Shown here in pieces: positions 10,001 to 19,800 of a DNA stretch of 36,205 nucleotides (position 1 is the stretch's first letter; the number at the start of each line of letters is the position of its first letter). The stretch is from Reticulitermes lucifugus (taxonomy: Eukaryota; Arthropoda; Insecta; Blattodea; Rhinotermitidae), in the NCBI GenBank assembly GCA_026260175.1, contig JAKCWW010000962.1, positions 1-36,205 on the forward strand. The letters run 5' to 3'. Position numbers and translations under genes: made by a program. The notes beneath the pieces are model-generated. The model was not told the DNA's origin. It was given only the letters and a program-made list of their open reading frames with translations, and searched no databases.

Positions 10001-12785
10001 CTCAGTGGTTTACATAAACACTGCAATGTGTGTTTGTTCTGCCTGCAATTTCAAAGTCACATAAAATGAATGTTTACCTATTTTTGAGGGGAAGAGTGTC
10101 TCATCATCAAGTTGATCTTGTACCCAAGTCATCAGATAGTCAATGTACTTGGGTGCAGAGCATTTAATGGGCTTCTTGACTGTGAGGCCATCAGCCCAGT
10201 GGTATTCATATTTTGGGCCTGCTGACATAATTGGACAGCTTTCTTCTGTGCAGAACTCTGTGATTGTTCCATACAGCATGTTTATTTGGTTAAAGAAATC
10301 TACAGCTGGAACAAAGAAAGATTTGTAGTGTAGAAAGCAGGAATCTGAACCACACTGTTCCTGTCATGCATTAATGCAGAGAACACAACTGTTCCTGTAT
10401 TATAAATCAGGCCTGTTTCAAGTTAATGCCAGTTTAATGGCTGCAGTAGCTACATTACTGAGAAAGTAATTTGCTTAACAACAATCAGTGTTGCTGATCA
10501 CAGTGCTTGTGTGGTGTAAGCACATTCTGTCTTTACCACTCACAACAATGAAACTGTGAGTTAAATCCCAGTTGGGTCATGAATGTATGTCTGCAATTTT
10601 GTGTCTGTGTTATCCTGCGTAGGCAGACTTTGCAATGAGCCAATCCTCTGTCCAGGGTGTTAACAAACGTCCAAAGGGTTTACATCGGTGGTACACACCC
10701 TGTGACGAGCGACCATTTCCTAAGTGGTGCAGGGAGCCTTTAGTTCCTTCAGATTTGAATGAGTATGAGCCCCATATAAATTCTACTGGGAACATACATA
10801 AATGAATTAGTATTATTCCATAAAGAAGCTATACAGTTCATTGTAATTTTACACAACTATGAATACAATGAAGACAATTCAATGTTTCAGTATATTAATA
10901 CTTCAAAAACCCTTTGTGGCCCTTCACCAAATCACTGTTCTCTGGAATGGCCTGCAGTTAGCCTTTTAAGAGACCTGTGTTCACATACGCAAACACCGCC
11001 AGGAATTCATTGTACAACAAAACCCCGATTTAATGTTCCTGCATTTAGTGAAATCCCGGATTTAGTGATGATTTTTTCATGTCCCGACAATGTAACCTCC
11101 ATTTAATGAAAACCTCGATTTAGTGAAATATATTCTGATCCCCCAGCAATTCATTAAATAGGGGTTTTACTGTATATGTTTAGGCAACAAGGCAATTTAT
11201 TGCATTTTTAAGACATGCTGCATAATCCCCCCCTCCCACAAAATGACATAAATTTCATAATTTTATCTTTTTCTGTCCAAACAATACTTTTTTCATAAAC
11301 CATGCCCTAAAATTTAAATACCCATGCCATTAGGGTGAAGGTTACACACCACTGGTTTACACAAGTGTTAACACAAAACATTCAATACTTGTTTGTTCAT
11401 ATAAAAGGAAGTTATAGTTGTGTTTGATGGTACTTGTATTAATTAATTGTTAATAATACAAGAGGATGTCTATTAAAATAGTAAGTTAGTGTTTAATAAT
11501 ATATTTTTGCAAAACACTGTCTGCCAGTAATTTTGTTAGTGTCTGTAATCCACAACTAACTACTGCAAGGTATCTTGTCACATGTTAAGCATCCCCATCC
11601 AAACTTGTTAAATCTGCTAACAATGTGTTGTCCTGAAAATGTATCCCTGCATTCAAGATAGAATTCGTGTATTTTAAGAATGTGATGAGACAGCCCAGTT
11701 GGATACAATCACTTACTGTTCACAGCAACCCATTCATTCAGATCTTCTCCTTCAGGCAACATAACAGCAAGTCTGAGGTTTCCAGAGCCCAGTGTTGCGG
11801 CTGCGTGTTTCATTAAATCATACTGATGGGTCCCTTCAGGGATGTTCTTTTTTGGTTTGAATGTTTTTGAAGAACGGCTTCCACTGTCAAAAAAGAAAAC
11901 TACATATTAGAGTGAATTCCAAGAACCAGTTTTAAACAAGATTATAAATGAATGCTATTAATATGATTAATCTTATCAGCAGAAATGTGTTGTAGGATGT
12001 GAATGCAATATCCAGGCAGTCAGCCATGTGAAGACAGGCTGGATTCCCTTTCAGAATTCACTGTCCCCATTATAAATTCCTGACAATGGTCAAGTTACAC
12101 TTTCTGAATGATGTTTGATGAATTCATAGTGCCTTAAGTGACTGTCAGGAGCTACACTAATGCTCAAGGCAATTCTGCCAGGGGCTGCACAAATACTCAG
12201 GGCTATCTTGAACTGTCAGGAGCTACACAATTGTTTGGGGTATCATAATTGTGTCAGACACTACACAAACACATAGGGCAATCTTAAACTATCAGGAGCT
12301 ACATATAGTAATCTTACAAGTGTCGAAAGAAACACAAATATTCTGAGCAAATTAAACTGTCTGTCAAAAGGTACACAAACACTCGGGGCAATTTCAAACT
12401 TCCAAAATGTCACGTTCATTATAATTAAAATCGACATGACACACGAATCTGACAGCAAATTTACACCTGGGCAGAGCATATGTACGTCAAAATAAATGGT
12501 GTTTTGTACATGTAATTGAAACTCTTTATAACTATCAAAATTAAGCTCACTACAACTTTTAAAAATCGACTTCAAAGTCAGCTAATAAACGAAAGATTTG
12601 ACGTTCCACCATTCAGTTGATATCGACCTGCCGTGTATTTGCGTGTGTTTCCTTACAGATGACAGTCGTTCTCATTTCAAGGCATTAAGTTCTATACACG
12701 CACAGAATTGTGTTTCAGGTACATTACTCTATCGAAGTGTAAATACACAACAAATGAAACTATAAACTTACAATAGGAAGCTCAT
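7001..12785 (-). CDS. mats: MOB1 / Mats, Mob kinase activator 1 (complete, five exons)
   Basis: The CDS is complement of 7001-7081, 9369-9532, 10078-10305, 11717-11883 and 12772-12785: 654 nt, 217 residues. All introns have GT/AG ends and preserve frame. The product is a Mob1/phocein-domain adaptor of the Hippo pathway that binds and activates NDR/LATS kinases (Warts, Tricornered) to restrain growth and support mitotic exit. Seen in the translation are the start [13 protein letters not shown], the zinc ligands C79, C84, H161 and H166 expected for MOB1, and Thr12 and Thr35, the positions phosphorylated by Hippo/MST kinases in this family. The length matches the usual 216. The sequence is near-identical to animal MOB1 through the core (for example [16 protein letters not shown]). 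There are no frameshifts. Introns 1 to 4 are about 888, 1411, 545 and 2287 bp. It is divergent from the hnRNP F/H gene. On the minus strand an ATTAAA at 6878-6873 could be a polyadenylation signal, but it is weak. Confidence 0.97.
7511..7673. repeat. Foldback MITE in mats intron 4
   Basis: The termini TCTTCTGGCATGTGTTGCTG and AGCAGATGCCAGAAGA are inverted. The loop GAGGGACCATCTTCAGGACAG and CAGGTTCATCTAAAATGTTG relates it to the copies at 4987 and 23054. Confidence 0.65.
7909..8119. repeat. Foldback MITE with about 65-bp inverted arms
   Basis: GTGTAAATGAGATCTTTGCT and CTTCTGTGATATTACATAGC at the left are mirrored at the right by AGAGCAAAGATCTCATTTAC and GTAACATCCCAGAAG. The inner arms TTGGTAGTTAGTTACCGACATTT and AAACATTGGTAACTAACTACTAA also pair. 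It is 211 bp, inside mats intron 4. Confidence 0.75.
8120..8986. other. mats intron 4, no further feature seen
   Basis: AT-rich intron sequence between a foldback element and a SINE. No open frame with family resemblance. Confidence 0.55.
8987..9228 (-). mobile_element. SINE, antisense (second family, best copy)
   Basis: From left to right it has TTTATTTAACAGTGCTTTCC, GATAGGATTGTTGAGCAGTG, AACTGGAAAGGAGGTGAA, AAACCACAAAAACCTATCAG and then a tRNA-like head. On the minus strand the head holds GTAGTTAACACTCCTGC and a B-box-like GCAGATTCACGC. It is inside mats intron 4, in sense orientation relative to mats. Confidence 0.55.
9369..9532 (-). CDS. mats: mats coding exon 4
   Basis: The acceptor is TGTTCCAG. 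The exon encodes residues 137-191, including His161 and His166 of the zinc site ([11 protein letters not shown]) and the conserved [14 protein letters not shown]. The donor GTATGATA lies at 9368-9361 and the exon ends in phase 0. Confidence 0.96.
10078..10305 (-). CDS. mats: mats coding exon 3
   Basis: The acceptor is a CAG ending at 10306. The exon encodes residues 61-136 plus one base, including Cys79 and Cys84 of the zinc site and the highly conserved KYEYHWADG and [13 protein letters not shown] blocks. The donor GTAAAC lies at 10077-10072. Confidence 0.97.
11015..11172. mobile_element. pogo/Tigger-type MITE with TA target duplication
   Basis: The ends CAACAAAACCCCGATTTAATG and (reverse complement) CAGTAAAACCCCTATTTAATG are terminal inverted repeats of about 21 bp, each flanked by TA (11013-11014 and 11173-11174). 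The inside repeats ATTTAGTGAAAT-like units. It is 158 bp, without a coding region, in mats intron 2. Confidence 0.75.
11717..11883 (-). CDS. mats: mats coding exon 2
   Basis: The acceptor is TTTGACAG, with the AG at 11885-11884. The exon encodes residues 5-60 and the first base of Thr61, including the basic KTFKPKKN segment, Thr12, Thr35 and the [14 protein letters not shown] block. The donor GTAAGT lies at 11716-11711. Confidence 0.96.
12139..12400. repeat. 36-37-bp degenerate minisatellite in mats intron 1
   Basis: About seven units of the type AACTGTCAGGAGCTACACAA followed by ACTCAGGGCAATCTT begin near 12141, 12176, 12212, 12250, 12287, 12318 and 12357. The clearest are the third and fifth. 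Confidence 0.75.
12772..12785 (-). CDS. mats: mats coding exon 1 (14-nt coding part)
   Basis: The start codon is at 12785-12783 on the minus strand in good context (A at -3). It encodes MSFL plus two bases of Phe5, then the donor GTAAGT at 12771-12766. Joining to exon 2 restores the invariant MOB1 start MSFLFGSRSS, which decides this start. The 5' untranslated part must extend upstream, to higher coordinates. Confidence 0.93.
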
Positions 12786-13175
12786 TATGTGATTCCAAAT
12801 CCTTGTCTCGACTAGAATGCAAGGCACCAGAATTCAGTTACACAAAGCGACACTCAAATTCTTAATACTTTTGCTTGATGCCGTGTCCCTCCGTTTAAAT
12901 TATATTACGCAAATTTATTATGTCCATTTGTCACTGAATGAGAAATACCACAGCTGACTTCACCGTAGATATGGCCGACAACACGTAATATCCGCTCCTG
13001 CGCATACCTTACATTTTAGCTTTCGCGGCCCATACAATTTCATGGCCCTAGGAAACAACTGAGGCAAAAATAGTAAACGTCTTTACAGATCAACCAGACG
13101 TCAAATATTTTCAAGTTCGGTTAACGTTACATTAGTAATTATATCCAGAGTGGAATTCGAAAGCGTATTGCCTGC

Positions 13176-13257
13176 GCGAATAGCCCCTTGGATATGGGCA
13201 CAGAGTGTGATTCGGAGGCTTCTTCTCTGCTCGAAGTAACCCGTGGTTATGGGCACA
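13176..13257. repeat. Short degenerate duplication in the promoter interval
   Basis: GCGAATAGCCCCTTGGATATGGGCACA at 13176-13202 recurs in diverged form at 13231-13257 (CGAAGTAACCC, then GGTTATGGGCACA), about 55 bp apart. Paired regulatory sites or a chance duplication are both possible. Confidence 0.4.
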
Positions 13258-14079
13258 TGAAACTACTTACCCACCGGAATTTTGACAACTTGAAAATTTA
13301 ATCTACTTGTTTAATATAAAATAGTGCGTCAGTCTTCTTAATATGAGGAAAATATATACAATCAGAATATTTTATATATGAATTGCTTCGTAACAGCAAA
13401 CATGAGTCAATTATTTATATGATTCGTCGCACGCAAACAAATAGGACTAATTATAAAGTCATAGTTTGTGACAATTTTCTGATACGTAGTCATTACTGAG
13501 CAGTAAATAGACATTTATCTGTCCAAAATGTAAGTCATCGTGGAACAAAACGTCACACTAGTGCGTTTATTCCAGTTTGTGTTGTTACAGTTTCCATTAA
13601 TTTTGCGATCTTCCGGACTCCCAAATCATGAGTGTCTTTCGTTGTAATGTGGTCCGAATGTCAGTTTATAATCCTGGTGCACTTTATGATGAAAATTTTT
13701 CAAAGTAAAATAACTCCCCTAAACAAACTTCCGTGTCGTGACCATGATGATACCGATTTTATGATCCATGGTTTCTTTGTCTTCATACGAGGGCAGAATT
13801 AAGAATGCACAGAGATTCTTTTTAACGCGGAAATGAATAGGACTGAGCACTGCAGAATGGACGGCGTCGTCTGTTGCTAAGCAGCAACAAAAACCGCTCT
13901 GTATGATACACATCACATATCACTAGTGTGAATGTTACGAAAGTGATTGAAGGTGAGTTCTGATTGTTCACCGGTAAACACTGGTTGCAGAACATATCCA
14001 AAGCTTGAAGAGCATTGTGTAACAACACAAATTGCAGCAAGTTATTAAGGTAGTGCAATTGGAATATGACTGTATTTCC

Positions 14080-14245
14080 CGCCATACGTTTCCATGGATT
14101 AACGTTGATTTGGCTATCTGTACCTCTAATCCGTGCGCATGTGGCCTTTTGAATGTGCCATACGCTTGTGGCTGTGAGGGCTCCATTTTGTTGTATGAGG
14201 TAGTAACGTCTAGGGTTTGTTGGTTGGTGGGATCGGTGGTGCTAG
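14080..14245 (+). other. Candidate untranslated first exon of the hnRNP F/H gene (3' end at a strong donor)
   Basis: A consensus donor, AG followed by GTAAGT, lies at 14246 inside the CpG-richer interval, and the first coding exon has its own upstream acceptor (16751). An untranslated first exon ending here is plausible. The left boundary is a guess and there is no transcript evidence. Confidence 0.3.
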
Positions 14246-14431
14246 GTAAGTAGGTAATCCCAAAAGTTTCATTAGTCTGGTTTTATATTGCAAGTTGCGC
14301 GTAATGATTAAGTAGATCTCGACTGGCTTGCAGTAGAATAAAACAGTGGTTACAGAGTAACACATTGGATATGAACACAAGCTGAGTTGGTCTCGTGGTA
14401 GTGGTTGTGCAGATCCTGGGAACATTGTAAA

Positions 14432-14686
14432 TATGAGTTTGGTTATATCTGACGAAGTTTGAATTTCCGTTGCATTCCTCTTGTTGGTGTGCGTATGGTA
14501 AAATTTTTCCGGAGTGTGAACTTTCCGCCGTGTTGCTGCATAACTAAATTTGACGGTGAGATTGGCTATAAATGTGCGCCGTAGTTTGAATTTCCATTGC
14601 ATTCTTCTGTTGGCGTCCGTATGATAGAAATTTTCCGGGGTATTGACTTTCGATGGCGTTCCTGCGTAACTAAATCTGACGGCCAG
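14432..14686. repeat. 126-bp tandem duplication (two diverged copies)
   Basis: Two adjacent copies share GTTTGAATTTCC, TTGCATTC, TGTTGG, TTTTCCGG and TAACTAAAT.TGACGG in order. Copy 1 is about 14432-14558 and copy 2 about 14559-14686, offset 126-127 bp. The copies are CG-containing and lie in the probable promoter interval. Confidence 0.75.
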
Positions 14687-14720
14687 TTTGTAGGGGATTG
14701 TGAACATACTGTCATCGGTT

Positions 14721-15816
14721 TTCGGGAGATTGCAAACAGTATGTTATTTCCAATGAAAAAAAGTGGCCTCAGCTAGGCCACAAACTTCATTTACATCTTT
14801 TGTGAGATGGTGTTTTATGAACCCCTCATTTACGCTCTCAGGCTTCATTGTTCCTTTCTTGAAGTTTAGCCAGATCATTTGTATCCCATGGATTGCTGCT
14901 GCGAAGACTAACTTTGAAGAAGTCCACTGTTCGTAGATAGTATGGTAACGTTTACAGTGTTATTGTAATGTTCAGTACATTACCAGAATACAGTTGTTTG
15001 AAGTGTAAAACTCATCTCCACTCTGTACCAGGTATGTGTAAAATATTCGGATGGTGCCACATAATGGGCCCAGTATACAGTCCTTCGCAGCATACAGTTT
15101 TGGTGTTGAAAGACTTGACTACTGCTAAGGAAATAGGATAGACGCAACACATGTTGTGACTTTGAGTTATCAATTTCTAATTTTTTTTTTCCATTCTAAG
15201 GTTAATTATATTGTTTTGCAACATATTACCATTTTATCAATGTTCTTGTGACATTTGGGATTGTAAACTAGTTGAAACATGTCATAATTTGTTGTATCCT
15301 TGTATAATGACCTGTTTTGCTGGGCAGTTGTGAGTTGAATGGTGTGTAATATGAATAAACCCCATTTTAATAAGGTATGGAGGCATTGTATAGTTTGTTA
15401 GGTCCAGGATTAGTAAATAAACCTAAAATTTACTGGTCTGTGTATGAAGTCACCATTGTTCTATATATTTCAAATCAAGGATTTTCAGATGGAGATGTGA
15501 ACGATTTTCTAATAGTTCCTACTGCACTGAGGAAAGGAAGTGCTTTCATTTTATTTTAAGAATCTTCCATATGTACTGAAATTTTATATAAACCCATGTT
15601 TTGTGTTGCACATATACAGAATGTGGTAACTATCAAGTGTCGGGGTGGTGCTTTTTTCATCTTGTATATGAGCTTAATTTCCCCAGGTCACTTGTTCAGT
15701 CCACCTTGGTTATTCACTTGTTCCCATCCTTTGGACAAATTTTGTTTTAAGTCGTCGTCACTGTTCTTAGGAATTTTGAGTTGAAAGTTTTTTAACCTTT
15801 TTTATGTTTTAATTCT
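14721..15816. other. Upstream part of the hnRNP gene, probable 5' intron
   Basis: There is no recognisable coding sequence. A small perfect hairpin, GTGGCCTCAGCTAGGCCAC, lies at 14763-14781. If the 14246 donor is used, this is the first intron, running to 16751. Confidence 0.45.
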
Positions 15817-16262
15817 TCTTCTTCGGTGGCACTGCAGTCCAATGCGGACCTTCGCCTCCTTAATGGCCCTCTCCCAGTCCACTCTTATCCAACTGTTCCG
15901 AGGCCACATTTTAGGTTTCCTAACGGTCAGCTTTTTACAGTGACAGGTCAGCCTGTCGCCCAACCCCCAACCTGGAGGGCCAGTCCACCGAATTTATAAC
16001 CCCCGGGGCAGGGTGGCCCAGCTATACCCTCAGACACTGGGTACCCATTTTGGTCGCCTTTTACGACCTGCATGGGCTGCAGTGTGACTATTTTTTTCCA
16101 CGGTCATGGGGAAGGTGCTTCTCTTAGTCTGGTACCTACCCTTTGACCTGTCCGGCTTGGGAGGCCCTACCAGTAGCTANNNNNNNNNNNNCATAGCTCT
16201 CTGGGTCATTGGTACACACAAGCCCCACCACCACGACCAGGTGGAAGCACCATCGGTGGGGT
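15817..16262. repeat. GC-rich interspersed repeat of unknown class
   Basis: The composition changes abruptly from AT-rich to GC-rich (CAACCCCCAACCTGGAGGGC, CCCCCGGGGCAGGGTGGCCC, GGTCGCCTTTTACGACCTGC) and back. This looks like an inserted repeat rather than a gene: no frame is open across it. It contains the assembly gap. Confidence 0.5.
16180..16191. other. Assembly gap (12 N)
   Basis: Twelve unresolved bases lie inside the GC-rich repeat. The true length of the gap is unknown. Confidence 0.99.
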
Positions 16263-16768
16263 TATGTTTTAATTGATGCTGTTAAAATGCAAAACCTTTG
16301 CCACTTGTGTGTGTCAGACAAGGGGATACATTACTGAACAGACATTGTCATTGGCACATTATTGCATCCAAGCCTGTTGGTGTGGAAGGATGGGGTTTCA
16401 GGAAGGCCTGTGCTTTTGAATGGAATTTTGTGGTTTGATCCCATTGGAAGGATTTTGTGATGGATGGTGTGCCTAAGATCAAGTTGGGTTATGTTCAGTA
16501 AACACTGAAATGTGAATGGCACTATGTGGCTTTCTGTTTAGGTGTGTGATTTGTGGGTGACATTGATGATGTCTTCTCTGTAAACAGTACAAAATTCATG
16601 TCATATTTTAATGTAATGTTACTTTCTGGAAGGTGCCATGTTTTTATGCCATATCTGTTGCCATTGTAACTTGGATGGTTTCTGTATGTCATTATACTAG
16701 TGAGTAACTGTGGTTTCAGGAACACTGTGTTCATTTCCTGCATTTGTACAGCACATTGTGAAGAAACA

Positions 16769-16865
16769 ATGTCAGGATCGGGAGATCATGATGATGAGAG
16801 CTATGTTGTGAAGCTACGAGGTTTGCCATGGTCAACCACAGTGGATGAGATCCTCAAATTTTTCA
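16769..16865 (+). CDS. hnRNP F/H coding exon 1
   Basis: The ATG at 16769 has context GAAACAATG (A at -3) and opens [21 protein letters not shown]. The exon begins the first quasi-RRM and breaks after one base of Ser33. The donor is GTAAGT at 16866. A likely acceptor for the exon, TTTGTACAG, ends at 16751, leaving 17 nt of 5' UTR before the ATG. Confidence 0.93.
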
Positions 16866-19800
16866 GTAAGTATGAAGTTATGACATTGGTGAAGCTAGTG
16901 GCTGCACTGTTTCATTGGTTAGATACATGTATAATGGAATTTTATTGAACACAGGTTTGTTCCTCATTAACCAGTCTGTTGATTGAAACAGTGACAGAAG
17001 GTGGAAATGTGGAATGACTGCATAAATGTATATGTATAATGACTTTTCCAAGTTTTCTTCTACCATTGTATTTATTTTGTATGGATGATAAGTCTTCAGT
17101 CTCTTCTTTATTCCCACATTCTTTCCCTTTCCATTTATTGCCAGCCATTTCCTCTCTTCTTGATGTCTTCTAATGCCTGGATGATCTTTCCTTTTCTGGG
17201 TCACTCTGTATGTATCTTACTTTTAAGTTTTACAAGTACATAATTCTAATTCCCTTCTCTGTATCCTTGTTCTGTCCATTCTTTCTACATGGCCAGACTG
17301 TTGTAGTCATTTGTGTCCTAACTTGATTAGCACATTTTAAATTCTGATTTTTCTCCTTTCCATTTCTGTCTCGTCTTGTTGTCTCCTTAATATTTTTCAA
17401 TAATTTCAGAAAATTTCTTAGATTTTGCTTCGGTTTCACCTCCTAAGGGTTCATGTTTCAGAATTAGAGGTTCGTATTGGCTTCAAATATATTTTCTTCT
17501 TCTTGTTGTCATCGTCATCCAGCATTGTTCTGGGACCTGTGTTCCATGATATTCCTTTTATAGTTTGATTAAATTTAGGATTGCTCTGTATTCGTATGTT
17601 GATATGTTTGTTAATTTTTCCCTGTGAATTTAACATACCCTGTTTTTCTTGTAATAGAATGTTCTGATGCTCCTGTTTTCTTGAGGATATTAGCGATGAC
17701 ATGTTTTATACACACAGGTGACTGTAGTATTAAGGATGGGAAGCTTGGTATTCATATGACAATGTCCAGAGAAGGACGTCCAAGTGGTGAGGCATACGTG
17801 GAAATGGAGACAGATGAAGATATTGAGAAAGCCTGCAAGAAAGACAGAGATCACATGGGACATAGATATATTGAAGGTATGTATCTGTGTTGTCAGCATT
17901 ACATTTTATTGTTATTTAACACTTTTATCATTACTTGAATGAGAATTTGCATCTGGTTTTGCACTTGTGTGTGATGACATAAGTCTTGCTTGCTGTTGGA
18001 GGATTGCCTGGCAGCTTTGTGAGAGTGCTGTCTATCAACACACAAATGTTCATGCAGCAAAACCTGAAGACAGCAGCCACTGTTCTTTTTAACTGTGATC
18101 AGTCATTAAGGTGATACATTTGCTAATCTTGAGCAGTAGTTCCTAGTTTGCCTGACCCTGTACCAGGTTTCTTCCTTCTGCTGCACAGACAGGATTTAGA
18201 AAACTGCTGTGGCTGCTCGGAATATGGTGCCCAAACAATTCCTTTAAAGCATTGTGGTTACTGTATGTACCATCTGCTTTAATATCCAAGATATTTGTGT
18301 TTGTATTCTCTTATGATTCTAAAAGTAAATTGTTTCCATAAACAGCACTAACTGATTGGTCTTTGTCATGGAGATGGACTGTGCTTTCTGTGGGATATGA
18401 TTTGACTTTGTAAGTATTATTTAGATGAACTTTGACTTAATATGCTTTGCCATGGCTCAGGCAGTTAATAGCTGACCTCTCACTATGAAGGCCTGAGTTT
18501 GATCTTTGGGCCAATCCATATGAGTTTTGTGGTAGACAAAGTGACAGTGAGACAGGTTTTCGTGTTGAGTAATTTTTCTCCGTCGGTATGTTTCCATCAG
18601 TGCTCCATGGTCAGTTTCATCTTTCTGCTGCTGTTATCAGAAGGACAAGGGGGCAAAATCTGGGACTGTTCAAATAAAAGCAATTCTTCCTTGGAAATGT
18701 GTAGCATTGGAGTTGAATCTGTGTCAGCTGAATGTTTCTTGCTAAGATGAGACAGATCTTATTTTGTCTGTTTAAATAGAGGGAGAATGTTGTATGTAGC
18801 CAGTGCAGATGTGTGAGATGGAAGTTTCCTTGACAGAGGTACCACACTTGGTTGCGAAATGACAAAACCATGACATATACACAACAAGTTAATGTCTTTC
18901 AGTGTTCAAGGCCAAGCGGTCTGAAATGGAATGGGTTGTGAAACGTAGTGGCTTGAACTTGGAAAATGCAATGGATGATGGTTGTGTGAGACTCCGTGGA
19001 CTGCCATTTGGTTGTTCAAAAGAAGAAATTGCACAGTTCTTCTCAGGTATGTTTGTACTTGCTTGTCTATTCTAAAGACAAATTATTGTTCTGTAATCAC
19101 CAATAAGTAAACTAACTCCTTGGTACAAAATCTTTCAGTTAAAAGTTATAACAGATATTTCAAGTATCAGTTATTAATGATAGTATTGTATGGGATGAAT
19201 CATTGTTGAACTGGTAGATCCTTGTTAATTTGTTATGCATAGTGAGTGGATTTGCTTTTCAAAAAATGCAAATAACAGAGATTTGTTGCATCTGTACCAC
19301 TGTCTGTCTGGGATGAAAGTTATATATAGTTATTACTGTGATTAAGCAATAGGGTGATGGTGATTATTCTGATGTAGGAATGTAGACAGTTTATGCTGAC
19401 CAGTTGGAATTAAGTTGCTAGAAAATAAGTACACTCATTCCTGTCTTATGAACACATGATGTACAGACATCCTGCACATACGAACAGGATTCTGTATAAT
19501 TTTTTTCTCCCTCAGTCTGAGAACTGAATGAAACTTACACATATAAGATTGTATGAACGTATTTGTTTATAGCTACAGACATAATTGTATGAAGAAAATG
19601 CGTTAAACAGAAAACTATTTTCTGTGATGTCATGTTGTTTTGAAGAAGTGCTTGATAACTTGCTGTTAATGGCATTACATTACAGGTTTTATTGCTCTTT
19701 ACAAAGTACTGTTTAAATAGGAGGTATGTGTTAGCTTTATATTTATGCAGAACATGCTGTTTTGTGCTATTTCAAGACTCAAATGCAGATTAAATAGGCT

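Larger units (their letters stand above)
12590..14720. promoter_or_regulatory. CpG-richer interval between the divergent genes, probable promoter region
   Basis: CG dinucleotides are frequent here; for instance about ten lie in 12890-13030, including TTCGCGGCC near 13021. The intron sequence either side has almost none. The interval contains the 5' end of mats and lies upstream of the hnRNP F/H start. In insects with gene-body methylation, promoters keep CpG while gene bodies lose it, so this probably covers both promoters. I see no TATA box I would defend. Confidence 0.5.

Noticed and set aside
10530..10795. Possible SINE or LINE piece with a B-box-like GTGAGTTAAATCCCAG
   Set aside because: The body after it does not match either SINE family seen here and the ends are unclear, so it was left unassigned within mats intron 2.
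14210..14707. 165-codon open frame on the minus strand
   Set aside because: It spans the 126-bp tandem duplication, whose period is a multiple of three, and reads no recognisable domain. Opposite short frames overlap it.
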